Notes: generated by a model not told the origin, from the sequence alone. A stretch of DNA of 64,000 bases from an uncultured Acetatifactor sp. (GCA_947581865.1 CANPWA010000007.1:62001-126000); one strand, 5' to 3'. Positions 27,707 through 37,456 are shown, counted from the stretch's first letter. A program made the numbers and translations.

Positions 27707-27883
27707 TTATCCGTTGCAGCGGCTGTCTGCTCTAAGGGAACCCCCTTCCCGCTGCGTCTTCCGTTCATCCATCGTCACACACACATCATACTCTCTCTCC
27801 CGATCGTATGCTTTCAGATTGTTCAGCACTCCCAAAAGCTGCCTCATTTCCGTCTGAAAACAGAAAAAAGACATCCACATCAT
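27707..27883 (-). CDS. Possible small protein (58 residues)
   Basis: A weakly supported minus-strand frame starting at ATG 27883 with AAGG eight bases upstream. The product is charged (KAYDREREYDV...MDERKTQREGG) with a predicted amphipathic helix. A terminator-like hairpin lies 43 bp past the stop. No family recognised; it could be chance. Confidence 0.3.
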   Translation of the reverse strand: MMWMSFFCFQTEMRQLLGVLNNLKAYDREREYDVCVTMDERKTQREGGSLRADSRCNG

Positions 27884-27901
27884 CTGCAGAAACCTTGTCA
27901 T

Positions 27902-28098
27902 GCCAAAGCCGGGGAATCACCTGCTTTGGCATCCTGCCGCAAATCATTCCTGCCAGGGAAAACGTCAGATTTAAAATTTCTCAGATAAATTTTCCAAAAT
28001 GTAACCCAAGATATAACTCAAGAAGTATTTTTTCTTTGCTTTTTGGGAGATTTGTGGTATAATTACATCACTGTTAAACACAAACAAAGGAGATTGTC
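27902..28098. promoter_or_regulatory. Upstream region of the DHH gene
   Basis: About 200 bp without a gene. It contains an extended -10 (TGG-TATAAT, 28059-28064) 35 bp before the DHH gene's ATG. A -35 is weak. AAAGGAG precedes the start codon. Confidence 0.5.
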
Positions 28099-29019
28099 AT
28101 GAGATTGATAACACGTTCTGACTTTGACGGCCTTGCATGCGGCGCTCTTTTGAAGGAAGCCGGCATCATTGATAGTTGGAAATTTGCCCATCCCAAGGAT
28201 CTGCAGGATGGGCTTGTGGAAGTTACCGAGAACGACTGCCTTGCCAATGTTCCCTTCGTGGAGGGCTGCGGGCTGTGGTTTGACCATCACTCCAGCGAAC
28301 ACGAGCGTTTAGAGCTTGAGGGGAAATACAAGGGTGAGAGCCGTATCACTCCCTCCTGCGCGCGCATCATCTATGAATATTATGGTGGGAAGGAGCGCTT
28401 CCCCCAGTTTGATGAAATGATGATCGCGGTGGATAAAGTTGACTCCGGCAATCTCACGATCGAGGAGATCCAGCATCCGGAAGGCTGGATCCTGATCGGT
28501 TTCCTCATGGATCCCAGGACAGGGCTTGGCAGATGGCGCAATTTCACAATTTCCAATTATCAGCTGATGGAAAAACTGATCGACGCATGCCGCACCATGA
28601 GTACCGAAGAGATCCTGGCTCTTCCCGATGTCCGGGAACGCATTCAGGTATACAATGAGCAGACAGAGAAATTCATGGAAATGGTAAAGAAATATACCCG
28701 CGTGGACGGCAATCTGATCATCTCCGACTTAAGGGGAGTGGATCCCATTTACTCCGGCAACCGCTTTTTAATCTACAGTATGTACCCCGAGCAGAATATA
28801 TCCGCATGGATCGTGAGCGGACGTGGCGGGCAGGGCTGCTCCGCTGCCGTGGGCTATAGTATCCTGAACAAAACCTCCAGCGTAAATGTCGGAAGTCTTA
28901 TGCTGAAATATCATGGCGGCGGTCACAGGAAGGTGGGTACCTGTCAGTTCTCCAACGAAAACATGGATACCGATCTTCCTCAAATGCTTGCCGAGCTGAG
29001 CAGGCTGGCGAACGCATAA
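28099..29019 (+). CDS. DHH-family phosphoesterase
   Basis: 306 residues. The N-terminal DHH domain has the metal-binding RSDFDGLACG (residues 6-15) and WFDHHSSE (about 59-66). A C-terminal DHHA1-type domain has the GGGHRKVGTCQF substrate loop. Family members hydrolyse short RNA, cyclic dinucleotide products or polyphosphate with Mn2+. Which applies here cannot be told from sequence alone. It is a single gene with its own promoter. Confidence 0.88.
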   Translation: MRLITRSDFDGLACGALLKEAGIIDSWKFAHPKDLQDGLVEVTENDCLANVPFVEGCGLWFDHHSSEHERLELEGKYKGESRITPSCARIIYEYYGGKERFPQFDEMMIAVDKVDSGNLTIEEIQHPEGWILIGFLMDPRTGLGRWRNFTISNYQLMEKLIDACRTMSTEEILALPDVRERIQVYNEQTEKFMEMVKKYTRVDGNLIISDLRGVDPIYSGNRFLIYSMYPEQNISAWIVSGRGGQGCSAAVGYSILNKTSSVNVGSLMLKYHGGGHRKVGTCQFSNENMDTDLPQMLAELSRLANA

Positions 29020-29096
29020 ATCAGAGAGTTCCTTTCTGCGCGGGTGTGTATCCTCGCGGAGCGTTTTTATCGAAGGGGAGGAATATTCTATCCAAT

Positions 29097-29147
29097 AAAA
29101 CAGGCAGCTGCGGAAATCCCGAAGGTTTCCTCAACTGCCTGTTTTTT
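29097..29147. terminator. Bidirectional terminator between the DHH and importer genes
   Basis: AAAACAGGCAG (29097-29107) pairs with CTGCCTGTTTT (29135-29145), with A and T tracts on the two sides. It serves both converging genes. Confidence 0.85.
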
Positions 29148-29151
29148 AATT

Positions 29152-29997
29152 TCAACCAGTGATATCAGAGCCAAAATATTTTTCGGATATTTCTCCCAGC
29201 ACTCCCTCTTCCCGAAGTTCCTCGATCGCCTGATTGACAGCCTCTCTCAAGGATGCGGAATCCTCTCCCTTGCGCACGGGAATGACCACATGGGAAGCCT
29301 CCTCCGTAAGAGCGGCAATCTTTAGATCAGCCTCCGGATGAACGCTCATGTAATCATAGAAAGTCACTTCCGCATTGAGTGTGGCGTCAATTCTTCCCTG
29401 AAGCAACAGTTCAAGGGTCTGGTTCAGATCGTCCACGCCTGTCGTAGTGGCCCCGTAGCTCTCCGCAAGCTGGGCATAGGTACTGGAAATGGTATTTGCC
29501 GTAGTCTTGCCGTCCAGATCTTCAAAAGAATTGATATCGGTATTGTCGCCCTGGACGATGATCGCCGTGCGGATATAGCAGTAGGGTTCCGTAAAATCAT
29601 ACTTTTCTGCCCTCTCATCGGTATACTCCACACCGTTTACCATAATGTCATAGCGACCGGCTTCCAGACCGGCAAGAAGCCCGTCCCACTCTCCTTCCAC
29701 AAAGACAGCCTCCACACCAAGCTTTTCTGCGATAGCCTTTGCCACTTCCACATCAAATCCCACAAGTTCATCGTTCTCATCATGGTAGGTCCAGGGAGCC
29801 CATGTCCCCTCCATTGCCACGCTGATCTGCCCTGCCTCCTGAATGCGTGCAAGCTGATCCTTCTCTTCTGCGGCTCCTGCGCTCTGGGATTGGTCTGCCC
29901 CTTCCTCTGCCGCCTGCCCGGCGCCGCATCCCGCCAGCACCAAAGCACCAACAACTGCAGCAAAAATCCATTTTTTGATCTTGTCAGACATTTTCAT
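29152..29997 (-). CDS. Amino-acid ABC transporter, substrate-binding lipoprotein
   Basis: 281 residues of the family 3 (SBP_bac_3) solute-binding proteins. The signal peptide ends in LVLAGC (Cys24), so the mature protein is lipid-anchored outside the membrane. The typical GTWAPWTYHDENDELVGFDVE segment and the later YDIMVNGVEYTDERAEKYDF motif are present. It delivers a polar amino acid or cystine-type ligand to the permease and ATPase encoded just upstream. Confidence 0.92.
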   Translation of the reverse strand: MKMSDKIKKWIFAAVVGALVLAGCGAGQAAEEGADQSQSAGAAEEKDQLARIQEAGQISVAMEGTWAPWTYHDENDELVGFDVEVAKAIAEKLGVEAVFVEGEWDGLLAGLEAGRYDIMVNGVEYTDERAEKYDFTEPYCYIRTAIIVQGDNTDINSFEDLDGKTTANTISSTYAQLAESYGATTTGVDDLNQTLELLLQGRIDATLNAEVTFYDYMSVHPEADLKIAALTEEASHVVIPVRKGEDSASLREAVNQAIEELREEGVLGEISEKYFGSDITG

Positions 29998-30087
29998 ACT
30001 TTTCTCCTCCTCTATGATTTATTTCAAAAACCGTCCGGCAAATCTGCCTTCCGGGCTTTTGTAAACCGCACCGGTTATATATCAAGG

Positions 30088-30831
30088 TTATACGTCACGC
30101 TTCTCCAAAGCCCTCAAAAACTCTCTCACTCTCTTTTCTCCCGGAGCTTCAAAAAAGCCCCTGCTTTCACCGGACTCTAAGACGACCCCTTCGTCCATAA
30201 AGATCACTCTGTTGGAGACATGCCGCGCAAAGGCAATCTCATGGGTCACCACCAACATCGTCATACCCTCGCCGGCCAGCTGCCGCATCACATTCAAAAC
30301 TTCCCCGGTCAGCTCCGGATCCAGCGCCGATGTGGGCTCGTCAAAAAAGATGATCTCCGGATTCGTGGCAAGCGCCCTGGCAATCGCCACTCTCTGCTGC
30401 TGCCCTCCGGAGAGCTGGTGAGGATAATAGCCCGCCCGTTCCGACATTCCCACTTTATCAAGCGCCATCCGTCCAATCTCCTCCGCCTGATAACGCTTCA
30501 TTTTACGCGCTGTTATCAGCCCTTCAGTGACATTCTGCAGCGCAGTCATGTTGCTGAACAGATTGAAGTTCTGAAACACAAATGCCGTTTTGCGCCGTAT
30601 TTCGGCAATCTCTTTTCTGCTGGTCCTGCCCAGGGTATACGTTTTCCCGTCCAGGGTATAACTTCCCGCATCCGCCGTCTCTAAGAAGTTCAGGCAGCGT
30701 AAAAACGTCGTCTTGCCGGAACCGCTGGGACCCAGGATCGCCACCACATCACCCTTGTTTACATCCAGATCTATGTTTTTGAGTACCTCCAGACTGCCGA
30801 AGGACTTTCGCAAGCCTCTCACTCTTAACAT
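30088..30831 (-). CDS. Amino-acid ABC transporter ATP-binding protein
   Basis: 247 residues with Walker A GPSGSGKTT, signature LSGGQQQRVAIARAL and Walker B IIFFDEPTSALDPEL, closest in style to GlnQ-type ATPases. I prefer the ATG at 30831 (GGGAGAG upstream); an in-frame GTG 11 codons earlier lacks a ribosome binding site. It sits between permease and binding protein in one operon. Confidence 0.93.
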   Translation of the reverse strand: MLRVRGLRKSFGSLEVLKNIDLDVNKGDVVAILGPSGSGKTTFLRCLNFLETADAGSYTLDGKTYTLGRTSRKEIAEIRRKTAFVFQNFNLFSNMTALQNVTEGLITARKMKRYQAEEIGRMALDKVGMSERAGYYPHQLSGGQQQRVAIARALATNPEIIFFDEPTSALDPELTGEVLNVMRQLAGEGMTMLVVTHEIAFARHVSNRVIFMDEGVVLESGESRGFFEAPGEKRVREFLRALEKRDV

Positions 30832-30878
30832 CGCGCTCTCCCGTCCAATTCGCTCTGCGGTCACACGCCGGGCAAGGT

Positions 30879-31592
30879 TTATCTGTGCCCCGCGTCTCCC
30901 TGTCTCATCTTTCTGCCCCCGTATGTCTGCAGCCGCTTTTCACCCATGTGCTGCAATGCGGTCAAAATAGTACAGAACATGAGATAGATCAGCCCCACCT
31001 CCAGATAAAGCAGAAGCGGCTCATAGGTCCTCGCCACAATCCGCTGCGTGGACATAAACATCTCCGCAACGGTGATATTCGCCGCCAGGGAAGTCTCCTT
31101 GAGCAGCCCGATCAGAGAGTTGGACAGGGGCGGGAATGCTATTCTCATCGCCTGCGGCAATACGATCCTCCACATGATCTGCATCCAGGACATCCCCACG
31201 CAGTACCCTGCCTCGATCTGCCCTTTTGGCACCGACTCCAAAGCCGCCCGCACTGTCTCCGAGGCATATGCCCCCTCATTGATGGAAAATACGATCACCG
31301 CGGCCGGAAAGGGCTCCAGCACGATCCCCAGACTGGGCAGCCCGTAAAACACCACAAATAGCTGCACAAGAATGGGCGTCCCGCGGATAACCCAGACATA
31401 AAACCGCGCCAACTGCTTCAATACCCTCACATTGCCAAACTGTATGAGGGCAGTGACAACGGCGATCACCAATGCAAAGGAAAAGGAGACTGCCGTGAGG
31501 GGAACGGTAAGTTTCAGACCCGGCAGCAAAATTTTCCAAAAGGAATCTATGAAAATGTTTATCCATCTCTCGCTTAAATAATTATCCAACAT
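30879..31592 (-). CDS. Amino-acid ABC transporter permease
   Basis: A 237-residue HisMQ/GlnP-type permease with about five transmembrane helices. The EAA loop is seen as VPKGQIEAGYCVGMSWMQIMWRIVLPQAMR. It is the first gene of the permease-ATPase-binding protein operon. Confidence 0.92.
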   Translation of the reverse strand: MLDNYLSERWINIFIDSFWKILLPGLKLTVPLTAVSFSFALVIAVVTALIQFGNVRVLKQLARFYVWVIRGTPILVQLFVVFYGLPSLGIVLEPFPAAVIVFSINEGAYASETVRAALESVPKGQIEAGYCVGMSWMQIMWRIVLPQAMRIAFPPLSNSLIGLLKETSLAANITVAEMFMSTQRIVARTYEPLLLYLEVGLIYLMFCTILTALQHMGEKRLQTYGGRKMRQGDAGHR

Positions 31593-31702
31593 GCCGCTTA
31601 CTCTGTTTCCGGACCTCGTAATCCCGATCCGATCATATAAGGCTATCTTTCCCCGTTTAATCTACACTATAACACTATGAAATAAGAATGACAAGTATTA
31701 AA

Positions 31703-32266
31703 TCATTCGATACCGTATTGCCGCAGCCGCTTTCTAAGCTCCCTGTAATCCGGCAGATACTGTTCCACTTCCTGCCAGAATTCCGGAGAATGATTCATAT
31801 GGCGTCTGTGCGCCAGCTCGTGGACGACCACATAATCCACCAGCTCCTTCGGGACATAGAGCAGCCTGCAGTTAAAATTCAGATTGCCGTCACTGCTGCA
31901 GCTCCCCCACCGGGTTTTCTGGTTACGCATACTGATCCGTCCATAGGAGATCCCCATCAGCCCCGCATAATACTCCACCCGCTGCGTCACAAGCTGCCGG
32001 ATCTGACGCTTCCCCGAAGGGGTCTCCACCTCAGGCAGCTTTCTGACGCCTCCACTGTCAGGAGACATCCACTCTGCCCGTTTCCGGATGAGCCAGTCCG
32101 TATGGCTCTCTATAAAGGTACGAACAGCCCTGTCGGACGCGCGAAAGGGCACTCTTGCAGAGACTGTGCCGTCGCTCTTTACCTGCAGTCCAAGTGATTT
32201 CCGTTTTGTGTAGACCACCTGTACGAAAATATCCTCTTTTTCTCCGTGAATCACATACTCTTTCAT
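31703..32266 (-). CDS. YgjP-like metallopeptidase (DUF45)
   Basis: 187 residues of the YgjP/WLM-type family. The zinc motif HELAH lies in VVHELAHRRHMNHSPEFW, and the family segment KTRWGSCSSDGNLNFNCRL precedes it. The function is poorly known. It is the last host gene before the prophage boundary. Confidence 0.88.
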   Translation of the reverse strand: MKEYVIHGEKEDIFVQVVYTKRKSLGLQVKSDGTVSARVPFRASDRAVRTFIESHTDWLIRKRAEWMSPDSGGVRKLPEVETPSGKRQIRQLVTQRVEYYAGLMGISYGRISMRNQKTRWGSCSSDGNLNFNCRLLYVPKELVDYVVVHELAHRRHMNHSPEFWQEVEQYLPDYRELRKRLRQYGIE

Positions 32267-32337
32267 GCTGCTCTCTGACCTGCCTCTCCCGGCAGAACGG
32301 ATATGGCTTTTGTCACAATCGGTATCGAAAAAAATGC

Positions 32338-32375
32338 AAAAAAGAAGCCAATACCATTGTTGGATTTGACTTCTT
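32338..32375 (-). terminator. Terminator of the host tRNA interrupted by the prophage
   Basis: On the minus strand AAGAAGTCAAATCC folds with GGTATTGGCTTCTT (two mismatches) and six U residues follow. It lies 7 bp past the tRNA 3' end at 32382 and would have ended the tRNA transcript. Confidence 0.75.
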
Positions 32376-32381
32376 TTCCTA

Positions 32382-32401
32382 TCGGAGTGGCGGGATTCGA
32401 A
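32382..32401 (-). other. tRNA 3' end (probably tRNA-Pro) marking the prophage attachment site
   Basis: Read on the minus strand, 20 nt have exact tRNA geometry: T-loop TTCGAAT, T-stem strand CCCGC, acceptor strand CACTCCG and discriminator A. The matching 5' T-stem strand is absent, so only the 3' end is here. A C1-G72 acceptor ending CACTCCG-A suggests tRNA-Pro. This is the copy expected at the prophage end far from the integrase; the intact tRNA should lie beyond the right edge. Confidence 0.7.
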
Positions 32402-32477
32402 CTCGGTTGTTAATCCCTCAAATCTCCAATAAATAAGGTATTTTCATAATAACGTGACAAAATCCATGACAAATAAT

Positions 32478-33500
32478 TTAGTTATAAAATACCGCTTGTA
32501 TGCTATTATACCCTGCAATCCCATCAGGCGCAAGCCCGTATTTCTTCTGAAACATTAAGGTCGCCGCACGGGTATCTTTTCCAAACTTCCCGTCCACTTC
32601 CAAATCTGCACCAAGAACGTCGTTTAACCGCCGCTGCCACCACTCGACCAGCGCGCCGGTGGAACCAACATTCCAACTGCTGCCCGCTTGTTTGGTCTTA
32701 AGTGCAATCTTCTTGCGGACGTACTGCGTATTGGTGCCATCACGTCCGTCTTCATCCAGCTCCCGCCCTTTGGCATCCTTGTAACCGTCCTTATTGCAGG
32801 CTGCCTGGAAGGACTTGATGTATAGGTTACATGCCTTTGATTCCGCTTCTGACTCTTTTACCTCCGCCCCTGCGAACAGATCATAATATACCTTGTTGAG
32901 ATCCACGTTTCCGGATACACCGCTAATCCGTCCGGTTGAGGTATACTGCCATACGTCTGCATTTTCCAGCTCTGTCGAAGACAAGACCGAGGTATACCTT
33001 GCATACCAGTGCTTTACCTCCGGTATGCTGTGACTGATCTTATTTAGGTCAAAGTATTTCAACTGATAGTCTCGGTTGAAATACAGAACTGGTGCATATC
33101 CCTTTTCCTCCACTTTCTTCAGGAATGCGATTGCCATATCAGTGGCAAGGGCTTTATTGATGTTTACCCCTCTAGTGGCTGCATACCGCACAGTATCGTA
33201 TTCCAAATCAAACGCAATAGGACATCTCTCCCAGTACTTCGCTGCCTGTGCAATCGCATACTCCGCCTCTTTCTCCGCCATCTCAACCGTGAGCGCATAA
33301 GAAAACCAGTAGATCATCACAGGAATTCCCAGGTTACGGCACGCCTCTGCATTTGCCACATACCGCTGGTCAATGTTATTTTTGCCGTAGCCGGCACGGA
33401 GGAATGCCTGTCCATAACCGGCATCCCTCACCGATTTGAAATTTACATTCCCGTTATGCACTGAAATATCAGGCGCCTTATACATCTCCGTTTTTTCCAT
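32478..33500 (-). CDS. Endolysin, GH25 lysozyme with C-terminal binding domain
   Basis: About 340 residues. A GH25 muramidase domain fills the first 200, with the conserved DISVHNG and FDLEYDT acidic residues. A C-terminal peptidoglycan-binding-like domain follows (LVEWWQRRLNDVL, VDGKFGKDT, MFQKKYGL). It cuts the host wall at lysis. The start is uncertain: GAGGAGG fits the ATG at 33500. The gene overlaps the end of the holin gene. Confidence 0.92.
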   Translation of the reverse strand: MEKTEMYKAPDISVHNGNVNFKSVRDAGYGQAFLRAGYGKNNIDQRYVANAEACRNLGIPVMIYWFSYALTVEMAEKEAEYAIAQAAKYWERCPIAFDLEYDTVRYAATRGVNINKALATDMAIAFLKKVEEKGYAPVLYFNRDYQLKYFDLNKISHSIPEVKHWYARYTSVLSSTELENADVWQYTSTGRISGVSGNVDLNKVYYDLFAGAEVKESEAESKACNLYIKSFQAACNKDGYKDAKGRELDEDGRDGTNTQYVRKKIALKTKQAGSSWNVGSTGALVEWWQRRLNDVLGADLEVDGKFGKDTRAATLMFQKKYGLAPDGIAGYNSIQAVFYN

Positions 33501-33948
33501 CATCCTCCTCCTCAATCTGTGCCGTGGATTCCGCCTGCTTTTTTATGTATCGCACAACAGGCAGCAGGAATGGCGGAATTTCTACACCTATATCAATTAT
33601 GTTTTCCAGGATGCTGATCAGCTCATTTACCACCAGCCAGACGGCCACTACCGTGGCCACCACGAATGGAATCCTCAATTCCACCCCCGCCACGGACACT
33701 GCATATTGGATGATAGCGTCTAATATACAGCCTACCATGACAAGGAGCCACTGGCACACTTTTTTTGTGATCCCACGAATAGATTTGTAGGAATTGATGT
33801 CCTGCTGCCGGTATCCCGCAGCCATGAGTCCCGTGATATAATCCAGAATATTGCATCCCACTAATAAAAAAACCGGAACGGTCAGGATTCCCAGCCAGCT
33901 CATTACTGTTGATAAGATTGCTACCGTCGTTAATTTCTCTTTATCCAC
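33478..33948 (-). CDS. Phage holin (holin_4 family)
   Basis: 156 residues with three or four hydrophobic segments and a polar C-terminus ending in an acidic tail. The sequence has the family pattern LVGCNILDYITGLMAAGY and SYKSIRGITKKVCQW. It makes membrane lesions that let the lysozyme encoded directly downstream reach the wall. Confidence 0.88.
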   Translation of the reverse strand: MDKEKLTTVAILSTVMSWLGILTVPVFLLVGCNILDYITGLMAAGYRQQDINSYKSIRGITKKVCQWLLVMVGCILDAIIQYAVSVAGVELRIPFVVATVVAVWLVVNELISILENIIDIGVEIPPFLLPVVRYIKKQAESTAQIEEEDDGKNGDV

Positions 33949-33959
33949 TTTTCTCCTCC

Positions 33960-35300
33960 TTATTCTACCCGGGTAACAGTATATGTCACCTTCATGGTCT
34001 TGTCCGCAGTTTTTGTCACAACAGAGTCCAGATTGTTTACTGTCGCAAGGTAAAGAGGATTTCTATATATGCGCGTACCTTCTGAATTTATATTCATATA
34101 TAACATCCTGTTGTCTTGTATTTTTTTAAAGACAAATGATCTAGCCACGAAAGCATTTATTGGATATACCGTATCACTTTTCATATCAACTATTGCTAGT
34201 CCGCTACTTAATGAACCATAATTTTCAGATTTTCTCGACAAGCACAGACCTTCTCCAATTTCTGTTATATACAACCCATAATTTTTATCCTCTGTATTTC
34301 CATTTGTCAGATCGATCAACATCCCATTATCATTTCCATTATCACTTAGATACACATGCTTGCTTAAGATGCTTATTCTTGTATTATCTATAGAAAAATT
34401 CGTTCTTCCTGACTGGAATCTCACTTGCGACCAGGATTCATTTTCTACATCGTAGATTCCTATGGTTTTCTGCCCTCCTTTCTCGATGGTTTTTTCTATT
34501 ATTATTATCTTCCCTTCTCCACAAAACACGGATACATTCTTGCCGTTAAATTCTGTTTTTATCTGGTCAGGTATATCTACGGTAATTGTCTCTTTATCTT
34601 CAAATAGTGATGCTGTATCGATATTTATGGATTTTCTTGTAAAGGTGATGGATTCAATACTTCTGTTAGTGCTTTTGGCATTTACTCCATACAAATATCC
34701 ACAACTTATCATGAAGTCATCCATTGTATCGAGCATAATATTTCTGCCGCTTTGGTTTTCACTTATGTTTTTCCCGGAAGCGTGCCTCGAATTACTCACG
34801 CAATTTCCATATCCGATATATCCTCCTATATCTGAAGTGAGACACACACATCCAATATCACCATTTCCATTGGATGTGGTCCAGTCGTACACATATGTGA
34901 TGGCATTCTTTGTAAAGCTGGATTCGGAACTGTTAAAGCTCCCCATTTCCTTAGGATCTTCATTGTTGGATACGCCATAGGATCCGTTCGCCGTCATCTT
35001 TGTCCCAGCCGGCATGATGGTTGATGACTCATCGATCTCCTTGTTGAATAACAAGATTCCGCCTGTCAGTGTTCTATAGAGCGGATATCCTGCCCATGTA
35101 CTGTCATTCCAAGGGTAATTGTTGTATTCACCGCTTCCTCTCAGATAATCCTCAATGCCCGTGGTGAAGGTATTGGCATGCTCGATTCGATCCCTCTTGC
35201 CGTTATGCACGTCTTTTAGCTCGATGACGGTGTGGCCATGATACAAAGGCTTTTTTACGCCGCCTTCTTTGAAATTTGAATTTTTCTCCAGTATCTGCAT
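33960..35300 (-). CDS. Tail fibre or tip protein
   Basis: 446 residues without recognised domains beyond an N-terminal stretch typical of phage tail proteins (VIELKDVHNGKRDRIEHANTF). The rest is Ser/Asn/Gly-rich beta-structure as in receptor-binding or fibre proteins. I place the start at 35300, with GGGAGGAGG upstream; the longer frame overlaps the previous gene. Lower GC than the head genes is common for host-range proteins. Confidence 0.65.
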   Translation of the reverse strand: MQILEKNSNFKEGGVKKPLYHGHTVIELKDVHNGKRDRIEHANTFTTGIEDYLRGSGEYNNYPWNDSTWAGYPLYRTLTGGILLFNKEIDESSTIMPAGTKMTANGSYGVSNNEDPKEMGSFNSSESSFTKNAITYVYDWTTSNGNGDIGCVCLTSDIGGYIGYGNCVSNSRHASGKNISENQSGRNIMLDTMDDFMISCGYLYGVNAKSTNRSIESITFTRKSINIDTASLFEDKETITVDIPDQIKTEFNGKNVSVFCGEGKIIIIEKTIEKGGQKTIGIYDVENESWSQVRFQSGRTNFSIDNTRISILSKHVYLSDNGNDNGMLIDLTNGNTEDKNYGLYITEIGEGLCLSRKSENYGSLSSGLAIVDMKSDTVYPINAFVARSFVFKKIQDNRMLYMNINSEGTRIYRNPLYLATVNNLDSVVTKTADKTMKVTYTVTRVE

Positions 35301-35326
35301 TTTGTTCCTCCTCCCTATCAGAATTT

Positions 35327-35647
35327 CTATACTGTTTTTTTCAGAATGTTCAAAATTTCTGCAGCAACTGTAGTGCTTTGCCAGTGCTCTCCGTTCCACA
35401 CCTCTCCCTCAGAGATTTTCGTGGTACATTTGTATAAAACACTTTCGTGCATTACAAAGTCCCCTTCCGAATACGGTCGGATTTCGTCATATTCCTCTGC
35501 AATATTGCCCACTGCTTTCTGAGACCGCAGCTCGTTTTGGTGCATGATGTTGTCGATATTGTCAAAATTCGTGTTGAGACTGTCCACATCGACATGATCG
35601 GTCTGGGACGGTTTTGTTAGTTTGTAAAATCCTGTACTAGTGGCCAT
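35327..35647 (-). CDS. Small tail protein with a chitin-binding-like motif
   Basis: 106 residues. The C-terminal half has the SEGDFVMHESVLYKCTT...VWNGEHWQ pattern of small carbohydrate-binding modules found on phage tails. The N-terminus (GFYKLTKPSQTDHVDVDSLN) is typical of proteins attached to the baseplate. It probably helps adsorption. Confidence 0.6.
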   Translation of the reverse strand: MATSTGFYKLTKPSQTDHVDVDSLNTNFDNIDNIMHQNELRSQKAVGNIAEEYDEIRPYSEGDFVMHESVLYKCTTKISEGEVWNGEHWQSTTVAAEILNILKKTV

Positions 35648-37456
35648 CTATTTCTCTCCTTTCCTTCCCCATACATATAGCTCCCTAGAGGCTCCCCATG
35701 TATATGCGGCTGCTTCCTCCCAGGTCATCCCGCTCATGTAATCACCGATTCCAACCGTATCCGTCAGATTTTCTTTCACCATTTCCGGAATCTCAAAGGG
35801 AGGCGTCAAATCCTCCTTTCCGATCCGCATCGGCTCCTGTAGAGCAATGCTTACTCTTTCGGAAGTTGGATCACTGTTCAACAGCATTTTCGGAATCTGG
35901 ATGTGGCTCACATCCTCTTCAATATCAATCTGTCCGTTCCAGCCTGCATTCGCTACGATGCCAATTCCGCTGAAGATTACCAATATGTCATAAGGCGCAA
36001 TCGTTGCCGATCCTCCGTCCATTTCCAAATAGATGTCAAACATATGAAATCCCGGATCAGTGGCGGTCATTAGGTACATCAATTTAAGGATATGTCTTCC
36101 CTCGCACCACGTCTCCTCGGGATATCGTTCCTCAATTTCCGAATCCAGCTGGTATGAAACCCTTGCGATGATCTTGTTCTCCAGCTGGGTTGGATCCAGC
36201 TTTGCATCGATCAATATCTCAGCATCAATTTTTACATACGCATTCTTCTGGGTCATTACGCTTGTTCGAATCAGGCGCCTGATGCGCTTATTTTCACACA
36301 CCACTTCTTTAAGATTTCGAGCGACATCGATTCGATAAGCATCCTTTTCCATCGTTTTACTGAGCCCCGCAAGGGCTTTATCTGTCTTGCCGCGCGCATT
36401 CACCAGCGCAGGATTCTGCCCGACTCCTGTGGTCGTAAACGCATTGCCATATGTCCAGTCGATCTGATTGATGCAGTACCTCTTTGTCCCGTCTGCTATC
36501 CCGTTTTCAAATATAAGCACATCTCCCAGATCGTAAAACATCGCGGAGCTTGCCAGGGACGCCTCAAACGGAACATATTCTATCGCGCTCAGTGCTGTCA
36601 GAATATTCCTGGCAAGCTCCTCCCTTCTTGTCGTATTCTGCAGAAACGGATTGCTGCCTAGAGGATAGGTCAGGCCATCATCGACCTCCAGCCCGTAATA
36701 CTCCGTCGTCTCTTTGCCTATGTCTACAACGGACACCCCGGTATATCTTGTCACAAAGTCCGAGAATCTGGCTCCTTCTATTCGATTGGCTTCATCGAGC
36801 GTATCCACCGACTGAATGCCGTATGTCCTGTATACCAGTGCCCCATTCCGGTCCATTGTAGCGAAACACCCCATCGTCTGAGCCGCCCACGATATCAGGT
36901 CGCGCCACGTCTCGATGTCGTTCGACGGATAGAGGTTAAGAAGCTCCGCTCCGTTCGGAAGGACCTTCATTTCGTCCTCCGTCATGCCCAGATCCACGCC
37001 GCATTCCTCACAGGCCAAAACGGTAAAGTCATACATCGTACCCTGCGCCGATGTAACGCCCACAACCTTGTCAAACTTAGCCATATTATCATATGCCGTG
37101 ATCTCAGTCCCCACGGATGTCCTATTGGCTTCCGCCACATGATAGACTCCCAACGGCACTGATTCATATCGATCCCCGACCAAAAGGCTGTAGCTTGGCT
37201 CGATCCGCGCATTCTTCAGAGAATACCTCGGCAGCGCGACATTGATCAGCGTTATATTCAGCTCGCCGATATTCACCTTGCCGATCTCCACGTTATCGCT
37301 TTCAGAATTTTGATTGGATATGCTGAAGGAGCCTTGCAGCACATTCGATTCCGTCAGCGGATATTCCGTTCCGTTTATCTGGAGTTTGATGTGGATTTTC
37401 ATCTGTAAAGCCCTGCTTTTGGCCGCCTCCCGAAACTGTTCCGATACCTCGTACAC
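35648..37456 (-). CDS. Baseplate/tail-tip protein
   Basis: 602 residues. The N-terminal 370 residues have the layout of tail-associated proteins that follow the distal tail protein in siphophages. No peptidase motif is seen. The C-terminal part is beta-rich and ends in repeated Trp/Ala motifs. Its place after the tape measure and the 122-residue protein supports a baseplate role. Confidence 0.65.
   Translation of the reverse strand: MYEVSEQFREAAKSRALQMKIHIKLQINGTEYPLTESNVLQGSFSISNQNSESDNVEIGKVNIGELNITLINVALPRYSLKNARIEPSYSLLVGDRYESVPLGVYHVAEANRTSVGTEITAYDNMAKFDKVVGVTSAQGTMYDFTVLACEECGVDLGMTEDEMKVLPNGAELLNLYPSNDIETWRDLISWAAQTMGCFATMDRNGALVYRTYGIQSVDTLDEANRIEGARFSDFVTRYTGVSVVDIGKETTEYYGLEVDDGLTYPLGSNPFLQNTTRREELARNILTALSAIEYVPFEASLASSAMFYDLGDVLIFENGIADGTKRYCINQIDWTYGNAFTTTGVGQNPALVNARGKTDKALAGLSKTMEKDAYRIDVARNLKEVVCENKRIRRLIRTSVMTQKNAYVKIDAEILIDAKLDPTQLENKIIARVSYQLDSEIEERYPEETWCEGRHILKLMYLMTATDPGFHMFDIYLEMDGGSATIAPYDILVIFSGIGIVANAGWNGQIDIEEDVSHIQIPKMLLNSDPTSERVSIALQEPMRIGKEDLTPPFEIPEMVKENLTDTVGIGDYMSGMTWEEAAAYTWGASRELYVWGRKGEK

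Noticed and set aside
31593-31702. A riboswitch upstream of the amino-acid importer
   Set aside because: The 110-bp gap shows no conserved aptamer-like structure that I can make out, and the promoter boxes are unclear.
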